From Stichopus chloronotus (lineage: Eukaryota; Echinodermata; Holothuroidea; Aspidochirotida; Stichopodidae), in NCBI GenBank assembly GCA_021234535.1, contig CM037832.1:8253575-8317574 (forward strand): DNA of 64,000 nt, in the 5' to 3' direction. This document shows, in pieces, positions 48,782 to 64,000 of the stretch (position 1 is the stretch's first letter; the number at the start of each line of letters is the position of its first letter). The position numbers and the translations under genes were made by a program. Under the pieces are notes generated by a model that did no database searches, was not told the DNA's origin, and saw only the letters and a list, made by a program, of their open reading frames with translations.

Positions 48782-50536
48782 GCTTCAAAAAGGTTTAATT
48801 TATAAGATAAGTTAAATATCATTTTGTTGTGGGAACTTGACATACACACACACACAGAAAAAAAAAATATGAAAGTACAAAGGGGCGAATTTTCATCGAA
48901 CCGATTTAGGCTTGATTTCAGAAGGAAACTTCAGAGGAAAGAAAAACAAAGCATAAATAGAACAAGATAAACATTCGATATGAGTTTCAGTCGTTTTTTA
49001 TTGATTAATATTGTTTCGTCCATGCGTTATTCATCGTGCAACAAGACATGTGTGTATAGGCATATATGCAGTTGAGGGGTTTATGAGTAAGAATACACCC
49101 TATTACAAATACTTGTGTAGGGTCATTCGGTATGTTTACGAAATAGAGGAAGGAAGGGGAAAATTGTCCCCTTCTACCACCACCGGTTGAATGATCTACA
49201 ATTTTCAGGGCAAACTGTCACTTTAATAATCTGAATAATAAAAAAACAGTCTGAATTAAAAAAAAATGAAAACTATATTTCATTGTTTTGTTATTTATTG
49301 TTTTTGTTTTTGGCAGATAAGAGCTCAAACTTGAAAGTCAGACAATCAGCTCCATCTTCACACCTTCTATCACTGAGTTGGAATTTAGAAAATCCGTTGT
49401 TTTTTCGGTTTTTCGGGCAAAGTTACTCCTTCCCCCCCCCCCCCCCTTCAATAAAAGTGTTCATTAACGTCGTGAGGTTTATTAGATGACGTCTCGTCAA
49501 TAGAGACAAAGGAAAGAAGTTTCATAAATACATTTGCTCACCAGTATGTACATTACTGTAGATGGCAAAGGTACTCACATGTAGTAGGCCTATATTAGTT
49601 GTCTATATCTGTATGAATTATGCATGTGCTTTCCACTTTCTGTGGCAATTATTTTAAGGGGCCCATTGAGTTGGTCGGTTCACAAAATTCGTGATATTTC
49701 ATCACACTTGTTGAGCATTACTCATATGTAGATGGGAATGGTCAAACTAAGAGGGTTCTGAACATCTGACACAGCTGAAGCAACAACGATAGGGTAATTA
49801 AAGATCAAAATCACTTATTGGAAATCTGTCACCAGACGCTTTTCACCTTAAGGTATTAACCATAGGCAACCCCTGTTCATGAAAAAAAAGAAACAAGTTC
49901 AGTTGCTGTAGTAATGGATACACGACAAATGACTTGAGGCCAGTAAGAATGTTCAAGCAATGGTTTCCTTAAAAGTCGCCACAAAATATAAATCAACTCA
50001 ATGTGTCCCTTTAAATCTAAGATACTGTTTTAGCTGTAGTTGATTACATTTGCATGAATGATGACCAAATCACAGTAATCTAGTTCAACTTAATCACCAG
50101 ATTGCGGGCAGATAAAACTCCAAGTTCATAATTGCGTTGTGCGTCAATGTGAGTATTAAATTTCTCACCGTCCAACAGGAACTTTAATGTGGTACAATAA
50201 TAATGAAATGAGTGCAATGCTTAATGTGGACTCCAGCACATTTATAAATCAATAGAAACACATGTGACAATCACCTGCATATACCGGTAACTGCACTAAC
50301 TGGGTAGAGTGATGACGTCAAACAGTAAATTATCTTTGATATATGGATCGAGACCATCGAATGCATTATATACACGAGAAGTTATATCGGGGACCTTGTG
50401 GACGTGGGATTTATCACGCCTGCTTGATTCACGCAGTTACCTGCACGGCGAAGATTACTATCATAAGCAGGTGACGGTGCACGCGCTCAACAGGACTTCA
50501 AAAGGATGCCAAAACGCCGCCAAGGTGCGAAGTCAG

Positions 50537-50638
50537 AGTTTCGTTTTTCGTCGGTATGTTGCTCGCCATAGAAAACTTAAACATGCCCCCGCCACCACCA
50601 CGGGTACACTCACTGACTACGTGAATACCTGTTTATAA
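50537..50638 (+). CDS. Conserved 33-residue basic open frame, unit B (possible terminal exon)
   Basis: Counterpart of 36860-36961, preceded by GAAGTCAG. Here about 50 bp upstream (CACGCGCTCAACAGG region) that unit A lacks is retained. Ends GTLTDYVNTCL then TAA. Confidence 0.35.
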   Translation, partial: SFVFRRYVARHRKLKHAPATTTGTLTDYVNTCL

Positions 50639-51309
50639 TGTCACGGCCGATTTAAGAATCTTTCCTGTTTTTTTCCTCATGCGTTCCCATCGTCACTTTT
50701 AAAGACGGCGTAAAATGCAAAATGGCGTAAAAGGTCGAACGCACCAATCGAGCGTGTAATACTCAACGTCGTTCAATGCATGATCAAAGAAAATCTCCGT
50801 TTAGCCGACTTGACAGGTCTTTGACAACCAGTCGTTTCCTCATGTTACGAGATATCATATTCCGAATGGTTTATGAAAGCGACAAAATTAGTCCCTGCAC
50901 GCCAGCTGGAAATAGAAGAAAGGGTCTAGTATTCCTTTCCAGATAATTTGCCTGTTCATATGGCAAAGACTGGCAAACACGTGTTCTTTTTATTCTCCTT
51001 GATTTTTCCTATCTTTGCTCTTCTTGATGAGCGTTCGTTCTTTCAAGGATGAGGGGAGACGTCAGCTCCGTTGCTGGCCTGGAAAACTTTATCTCATGTT
51101 TAGTTGATTTCCACGTATTGGGAGTGTTATGCTGCAATGAACTTATAAGAGTGAATAACATAAAAGGAGACATCACGGGGTTAGTGTGGTTCTGGATGAA
51201 ACGTGTCTGGGTTGGGAATAAAAACTTAAGCGGCAGAAAGGTGTTGGGAAGACACACAATTATATGCTTAGAAGGTAAATTCTTGCAAAGTCTAACATTC
51301 CTTGTGGAA

Positions 51310-52690
51310 AGGAAAATCACAGTATTCGAAATACTGGTATGGTACTCCTGATAGAGGAGAGTTCAATGTGGATTTTGATAGGTCCATGAGGACTAAACAA
51401 ACAATAGAAACTTAACGTTACCGGGGAAAACGATCAGTAATGTCTTGAACATGACAACTTAAACGTCTCCTTCCCCCCCCCCCCCATCGGTTATGTGGGC
51501 GTGTGTGTGTGAGTGTGTATGTCGTTGAGAGATACTTCAGTTTATAGAATTTACAAGTGGGCCTCTGGATGTTGTTGAAGTCGTTAGTGTGATTCTTCAT
51601 ACAGTGTATTATGTACTTAGCGGAACCGTATCTACCGGGGAGAGGGACCCCAACTTTTGGACAGTGTTTAAGGAAAATTTGAAAAAAAAAAAAGGGGGAA
51701 TATGTCCTTTTCCCCATTTCTCAAAAGCTTTCTTAGGATAAGATATTGTGAGACGTTCCATTCATAATGCGTGTTTTCATGCAGCATACTTGCCAACATT
51801 TGGCGTGTCATTGCAGCATCAACTAAGATAATTATCTTAGAGCATAAACGAGCAGCCTGACTCCAGTTCCACAGTGGGGGAAATGTGTACGGCGCTGGTG
51901 TTATTATGATCTGTGAATTGGGAAAATACAGCCGTAGAGCAATATGGAACATCTAACAGGCTGGCAGGCACTACAATGTGACCTGAAACTAAAAAGTGAA
52001 GAAATCAAAAAAGAAAAAAAAAATACTGCATGTAGGTCATAGAATGATGTCTTAAATTACCTGAAGTTGTCAACAGGATGCAAGGATGACCCGGCACTCC
52101 AACAAGGAAAGCCTCTCCAACATCGTTCTGTTTACTTTAAGGTAATCTGCATTCATTTATATTGCTAGCCTTTTTCCTCTAGCATTTTTCCTGATCTTGT
52201 ACCGTTTATCGGGTGTACGCGGTGTCGGCCGATGTGGGCGTCACAAGCCCACTGGGTTCTAAAACTAGTGGATCAGGATTTTTTCGACATAGCTTCGGCT
52301 GTGACAGAGGGGACAGAATCAGTGAAAGACCCACCAATATCTTCAAAATTGTGCACCGACTTATCAAATTGTCTTTGTGGGGTACCGTACTCAGATAAGG
52401 TCCGAAAATGAATACTTCACCAGGCAAAATCAGGAAAAGTAAATATCATTAGTTAAAAATAGTTGCCCTAGAGATATAATCAGTTCAAATATAGCATCAA
52501 ATTTAGTACTGTTTTGTGTCTGATTTACCCCACAGGACCCCCCCCCCCACCCCCACCTCATGAAGACGGCGATCGGTTATCGGTTTCACCATATGAGAAG
52601 TGTCGCTCATAAGCAGGCTCAAACGAGCCTAAAACACCACCCTCACTTTCACTTTCAAAACCCAGCCGCCATCAGTTTGACCTTGAAGAT
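51310..52690. other. Right flank of the duplication, nothing recognised
   Basis: Has C-runs, A-runs and short open frames with no family resemblance. Unit B similarity ends around 51,310. Confidence 0.35.
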
Positions 52691-52697
52691 TGGGAAA

Positions 52698-55600
52698 ATG
52701 TTCACATTTCTCTTTTTTTTTGCTATTTTTCTCACGTTGGTACAAGGTCAATGTTAAAAATAGCAATATTCGAATAAAATGAACACTTCTGTGAACACTT
52801 CTATGAACACTTCTGTAATTGTAAAACCATTTCTATTTGATTTCTTGTATATATCACTGTTTCATGTACCAAATGTAACTGCAATTAAGTCAGTTATATG
52901 CAAAATGATGCCATAACAAACTCAAAGCAAACCAACAACTGTATCATTGGGAGAATTCCGCCAACAAATGATGCATATTCAAGACTTGTTCTAATGATTT
53001 AGAAATCGTGTAGGAGTAATTGCATACATAGTTACAACACATACATGTTCACTCTTCAGCAGGTACACTGGCATAACACCTACTTTATATGTCGACAATC
53101 TTGGACATAAATGTCTTGAAACTTTGCTATTACATTATTGAATCTCAATCCCGATTATAACACCCCCCCCCCCCCTCGCTTTTAATCCTTATATGTTGTC
53201 CCTAATCCCCATATGTCGTTTGGGCAGAACGAGCGAATGAGCGTCGTATAAGTACATTGAAATGAGCGGGGGACTCCCAACGAGTTTTGTTCAAGATACG
53301 TAGTTCCCGCTATATTGCATCTGGGTTGGGTCAAAAGGTAATCCACTTCTAATGAAAGAAAGAGACAAAATCCTACATGAATACTTGTTCAAGAGTGGTG
53401 GAGAGCCCCGTCCCACCACCCACACCAATTCCGCTCCTTAGAACCAGTGTCCCTCAACAAATGTCACGGAGAGATCTTATTTAATTTTTCGGGAAGGTGG
53501 ACTAGTTTTCAGTCACTATATAGATCATGATGGTGACCTTCAAATTCTTTGTTCTTTCTGTTTTTTTCGTCCTGCTTGTTATTTCTTCGTTTAGTTCTTT
53601 ATATTTCGTTTTTTTTTTTTTTTTTTTGCTTTCTTGTCTTCCTTTCTTTCTTCGCATTTAAAATCATTAAAATCAGAGTTTCCAAGGTTACGAATCTGCT
53701 AAACATGATCAATTCCGCTTGACACGTTCAACTCCGTCCCATATTCCGTTGTTTTAGAAGTCATGCAAAGAGTGATTTGTCCTTGACCTGACCTTCATAC
53801 TTTCTAGGCTCACCCAAACCTACATTTCTGAACTTTAAATACTTTTCTCGGGACTTTTAGGTTGAACCTTTGCTTTTTTTCAGTTGTTGTTTGCTTCTCT
53901 CCCCCCCCCCCCCACCCCCCTCGCCTTTTCCTTTTCTCTTTTTGTCCTCAAGTCAAGCTGGCGAGAAAGCCATCCCTAGAATTTCGAACTAAATAATTAT
54001 TTTCTGCTATCGAAAACACTGTATCGTGAGAGGGTAAACCGACACCGCTTTCGTGTATTACGTACCAAGTAGGTTTATTACGCGGTTATGTGCTTGAGCT
54101 TGAAGGTTAAAAAGGTTTCAAAATATGCATTCATGATCATCTTTACGATATGAGAAATAGTTCACGTGATATAAACGGCAACTTATAAGCTGCGGATTTC
54201 TCTTTCCACAAACTAGCCTACATTCCACAAAGGTATACATTTAGACATTTCTAACGCTCTAACTAGCCTACATAGTGAGATGCAATATTCTCGATCATAA
54301 AGAAAAGTGAATAACAATAGGGACATCTGGACGACCACCTTTTATACTCGTGAAGGGGGGATATTTTATTTGTATACACAAGTGGTAAATACAAAAAAAT
54401 CAAAATGGATGGATGGTCGTTTGAGGAAGGAAAAGTTTGTTTGCCTAATGATTAGTCATAGTCTAGGCCAGAATCAGGAGAAAGAGACGGACGGGTGAAA
54501 TTGCGATTGTTATCAAGAATGCGGGCGATTATGTAAACAAACCCTCGACCAACTTGATGTATAAATCATAAAACACATTCGATACTCAGAGTCTATAGTG
54601 AAATGTAACATCAACGGGTATCAAACTTTACGTATCAGTGTTTCTCTATTTCTCTTTTAGCTTTACGCTCTCTCTCTACTTTCCAAACAAGTCCTGATGA
54701 GTTTCTTCAGCGTGCACAGGTAAACGGCACTGTAATGAGATTACACGTTATGGGAATGTGCATTAAACTTTTTATATGTCTTCTTAATTTTTTTCTGTTT
54801 TGTATTTGAATTAGCACATTCTTTTTTTTACATTATTATTGTGGATCATTTCATATCAATACAGACGAGGGTATAAACAAACTGACTATAATTCCAGTCT
54901 AGAGGAATTAGTCTTTATGTGCCGAAAAACTGAGGTCAATAATGTGATATCCGTAACACGCACTCAAAAAGGGAGAAAGTTGCTAAAATGGTCTCATCTG
55001 GATATAAAACGGATAGTTTCAAAGCCGCTTAAAATTCAAGAGGAGCTTCTTTGCTTTGTATCATGGTAAAGAGACAGTCATGATGTGAAGGAAGATACTG
55101 TATGTAGTAAAAGTAAAAAAAAATCAATCTAATCTCACTCAGTCACGTGTTCCATGGATACGGTGGTCCCATTTTCTGTAATCAGGTCTATGTGCATGGG
55201 GCGGAGTTCATGGATTTTAACAACCAACCACCCCACCGCCCCCCCCCCCCCCCTCTCTCAAGATATAGGCCAGGTGTTCACTTCGTTTAGTACACCTGGT
55301 AGTATATATATTAACCTGCAATTTGCGCCAATTACGGGGTACTGTATGCACAGTATGAGACGTTTGGTCAATGTTTCATGATGTCCACACTGCGTTTAAT
55401 CAATGAGGGGTTGGGGAGAGGAGAAGTTGGGTTCTACCAATGCATCCCCTTCCCCTTATACAGCTGACGTTTACATAATGTAGCGTCTTACAAACGGTTT
55501 CTACGGAGTAACTCGTTACACACATGGGAGTCAAAATCTAAACCAAGACAAGCAGTAAGCTAGGCTACCTGCATCTGCCTGACTGCATGTAAAACTTGAA

Positions 55601-55980
55601 ATGAATGTTCAGTGTGTTCCTGCGTTGAGACGTTTGGTCAAATGTCACTAAGTCATACCAAATGCATGGTTGAAAACCGACCATAGTGAAGGATATATTC
55701 TGCTCTATGCATGGTAACGACAAGAAACACCGTAGAAGATTGTCAATGTCTTTATGGGTTTGTTTATTGTTCTATGTTTAACATCTTTGTTATCTTTTTA
55801 ATACAGCTTGAAAATACCGATCGTTATGCATTCATTAAACACACTAATATTGCCCATTGTTTATCACGGAAATATATTTTCCCGTTGTTTCCCAACATGA
55901 AAGGGGGAATTAACGCAGGGAGGAAAATTGGGAAAAGTTATGACTATGACTTAATCACATTCTCTGGAATAACAAAATAG
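52698..55980 (+). CDS. Candidate third small secreted-protein gene (three exons)
   Basis: Exon 1, 52698-52746, encodes a strong signal peptide (MFTFLFFFAIFLTLVQ) and ends in phase 1 at a GTCAAT donor. Exon 2, 54661-54719, follows TTTCTCTTTTAG, encodes LRSLSTFQTSPDEFLQRAQ and leaves in phase 0 at GTAAAC. A possible exon 3, 55807-55980, follows TTTTTAATACAG and encodes LENTDRYAFIKHTNIAHC and more, ending FSGITK then TAG. The joined product would be 93 aa, close in size to MXA and MXB, but no sequence similarity to them is visible. The signal peptide and the exon 1-2 phase match are the firmest parts. Exon 3 is doubtful. The intron 1 donor is non-optimal. Confidence 0.35.
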
Positions 55981-55989
55981 ACGTGACAC

Positions 55990-61530
<5,541 letters not shown>

Positions 61531-61541
61531 ATGATCTACAA

Positions 61542-61901
61542 CTGCGGTGGGGAACCTCCGGCCCGCGGGCCAGATCAGGCCCGCAAGCCAAATTCATGCG
61601 GCCCGCGAGGGAGCTACAGAATAAAATTTTTAATTTCAAAACAACGGAAATATAACGTAATGGCCACCTGTCCATTCCAAAGTGAGGAAAAATAGCATTT
61701 TGAGAGGGTTTCGAATTGGTCCAAATAGAGTCGTAGAGGCCATTTCCTGCGATCTGAGGGGGTCTGTGAAACAAAAATTTTCTCGGTACGCTTCGCGTCA
61801 ACCATGGTGGCGCTCCCCTTAGATTGTCTCCTCATACGGCCCGCGAGCAATGCTGTGATCATCAAAGTGGCCCTTACTGGGGAAAAGGTTCCCCACCCCT
61901 G
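61542..61901. mobile_element. hAT-type MITE, 360 bp, with clean 8-bp target duplication
   Basis: Terminal inverted repeats CTGCGGTGGGGAACCT (61542-61557) and, on the other strand, CAGGGGTGGGGAACCT (61886-61901). They are flanked by ATCTACAA at 61534-61541 and 61902-61909. Length-8 duplications and these ends are typical of hAT. The interior is GC-rich near both ends (GGCCCGCGGGCC, CGGCCCGCGAG) and contains an R2-related GGTGGCGCTCCCC piece. No transposase. Confidence 0.9.
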
Positions 61902-61909
61902 ATCTACAA

Positions 61910-62897
61910 AGAAAGGCCCGCGTTATGACGTCACTGGAAAAGCCCATTACTGGTCACATAAACTTTGTACTGAGACCGCAGCAATGTAATATTAGGTTTG
62001 CTCTTTTTACATAGTCTTTGTGAGAATTAAGCTTTTCATGAAAACTCATACATGTCAGAACACTACTTTTTCAAGATTCAGTGGATGTGACGTCACGCAG
62101 TTACGCCCACCTAATTACACGCCTCCTTGTGTTCGAGAAGCTTTCTTACCTTGTATAATAATATAACATAATTGCAATATATATAAGATCAGATTACCGA
62201 TTTTTATTTTGCCCTGTCACGTCTCATGCTGTGAGAACGATCCACCCTGGCGTCACAATGATCGGCATTGTTTTGTCATAATCGAAACTCCCCAATTTTT
62301 TTTTTTTTTTTCATAACGGAAATAAATGTACGATCGGGTAACGAAAAGCTACATGTAGCCGCATTGAACTTTAACCCCGGGACATTTAAAATATGATGTG
62401 GCACAACAATTTATAGCGACGTCCGACATCCCACTCAGGATGCAAACTTCCCCGTAAAGTATATCCATGTCAATTATAACTGAAACGTACAGGCAGGCAT
62501 GGATGTCAGGTATGCGCCTTGTCTTGAATTTCAAGAAAACAAGTCCATCTTTGTCTTAGTCCACCACGCTGAGATTGGCGCATACAACTAGCGTAGAGTT
62601 TCATATAAAAGAGTGCACCCACTGAGTCAATGTCTTCGGGAGATAATTTTTGCAAATGGCAAACCCTACATGAAATTAGATCCCCGTGAATCCTCCTCCT
62701 CACATGCACGGGATGGTCTTTCTTACAGCGGGTTTGGAATCTCTCTTGGCTTTGTTGTTTTCCACAACCAGCCACCAAGAACGCCAAACCTGATCGGATG
62801 AGATACAACGCTATTATATTTCTCTCTTCCATTTTTTTTTTCGAACAATAAGTACAGTTACTCCACTGATTAATAATTGTGTTTCTTGATATTTTTT

Positions 62898-62992
<95 letters not shown>

Positions 62993-64000
62993 CTGGTTAT
63001 CGCGCGATATGATATACCATAGTAGTTGCCACACATCGCCTCCTATTTTCGTCAAGAAGATGCCTTTTTTATGATGTCAATTAACGAAGGCTCTGAAAGA
63101 AGTAAATTAAAACAATAATGCAATTTGTTATCCCACCGGTCTGGGTGTGATGATTTATGTGCAACCGATCTCTCCGCCTTCAGTCTCCTTTTCATGACTG
63201 GGTTATGCTGTAAAGGGAATTTCAGACACATTAGGAAAGGCTCTGACAAAAAAGTGCAAAACAGTTTAATGTTATAGATTGTTTGAAATCGTGTGACAGA
63301 GTATGACTCACTCTCTTATAAATTGTAATTAAATAGGTGATCTTTATTCCAATTCTCTTCTCGGTTGCCTCCCAAAGTCAGATGCCAATTGGAAATGCAC
63401 AGTTTTGTTTTGTTTTTAGAGAGAAAGTGTCAAACAAAGATATAGCCTCAGACAAAATAGATGAGGAATAAGATAAAAGAAGATAAAAACGGCACTAAAC
63501 CCACGAAGCAACCTTTCGCAGAAAGTGCAACAGCTTTTCACGTGGAACATTACATCACTCACTCTGAGAAATTCAGAGACTGAAGGTCATACTTATTAAT
63601 TCCAAAAGGCAAAGAAGCACTCGAATGAACAAAAAAAGGGGAAAAAATAAATAACTCTGCCTGGAAAAATTAGGTCTTAACCACCTGATATAATCTTTTA
63701 TATTTAGTCTGAATTTCTGGTACTTTTATTGGGAAACGAGCCGTAAAGACAATGTTGTCCTGCCGTCCGAGACATTTACATAGATTTTTTCATGTTTACC
63801 AGAATCGACCGGTCTTGAAATGAATGGTAATTCGTAGCATGGCAAATAGTTAAACCATGCAATGTTCGATTGAACGGATTAATGAGTAAAACAAAAATAG
63901 CTGAAGGGGTTTGTTATCTGTGAAGTATTAAAAGACCAGACTCGAAGTAGAATAGAAACAACGTGATAACAAAACCCATCTCCATCGAAACGACGCAACT
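61910..64000. other. Right end of window, no gene recognised
   Basis: Contains a long TA microsatellite and otherwise unremarkable AT-rich sequence. Open frames crossing the microsatellite are artefacts. Confidence 0.4.
62899..62988. repeat. (TA)n microsatellite, about 90 bp
   Basis: Uninterrupted TA dinucleotides, the second such array within about 6 kb. Confidence 0.95.

Larger units (their letters stand above)
37335..51310. repeat. Segmental tandem duplication, unit B
   Basis: Head-to-tail partner of unit A. Private changes include about 2.3 kb of tandem-repeat sequence at 37.8-40.1 kb, a MITE near 46.6-46.8 kb, one extra micro-exon and an inverted 220-bp segment near 44.9-45.1 kb. The junction between units is at about 37,260-37,335. 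Confidence 0.85.

Noticed and set aside
62506..63055. 176-aa and 61-aa minus-strand frames
   Set aside because: Again created by a TA microsatellite. No recognisable domain.

Overview
This is eukaryotic nuclear DNA: AT-rich, intron-dominated, full of decayed transposons, with GT-AG split genes and no operons, ribosome sites or phage genes. The gene content (an LRP3/LRP12-type receptor), the retroelements (L2/CR1-type LINE, Penelope-like element, hAT MITEs), the frequent AGGCCTA words and the interspersed repeat carrying TGACCTTTGACCT suggest a marine invertebrate deuterostome. An echinoderm, possibly a sea cucumber, is my best guess, but it is an inference.

Layout. (1) 1-9.7 kb, minus strand: the 5' half of a CUB/LDLa receptor gene. 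It reads right to left as split signal peptide, CUB1, LDLa, LDLa, start of CUB2, and runs off the left edge. CUB1 carries an apparent one-base deletion. Tandem and dispersed repeats lie in its introns. (2) 10-22.5 kb: mostly non-coding, with a degenerate LINE at 13.6-15.9 kb, one orphan start-codon exon at 18.9 kb and a field of degenerate repeats at 19.8-21.8 kb. (3) About 22.5-51.3 kb: a head-to-tail segmental duplication with units of about 14-15 kb. Each unit carries one plus-strand gene for a small secreted protein. Each gene has a signal-peptide exon followed by very small symmetrical exons (33, 33 and 45 nt, all phase 0), a short stop-containing exon and a downstream exon that could supply an alternative C-terminus. 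(4) 51.3-64 kb: a possible third small secreted-protein gene, two long TA microsatellites and a well-preserved hAT-type MITE.

The most interesting system is the duplicated micro-exon gene pair, called here MXA (23.5-31.7 kb) and MXB (40.6-45.7 kb). The predicted products are 94 and 102 residues, basic, and not from any family I recognise. MXB has an extra copy of a peptide-cassette micro-exon, so the two copies differ by one 'LREF' repeat flanked by basic residues. At least one micro-exon has diverged more than the adjacent intron, almost entirely by replacement changes. The downstream exon and an 84-bp cysteine-coding block are identical between copies. Exon shuffling plus fast coding change resembles the logic of effector, toxin or peptide-hormone families and of the micro-exon genes known from schistosomes, but the function is unknown.

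All exon models come from reading splice sites and phases by eye. No similarity search or RNA evidence was available.
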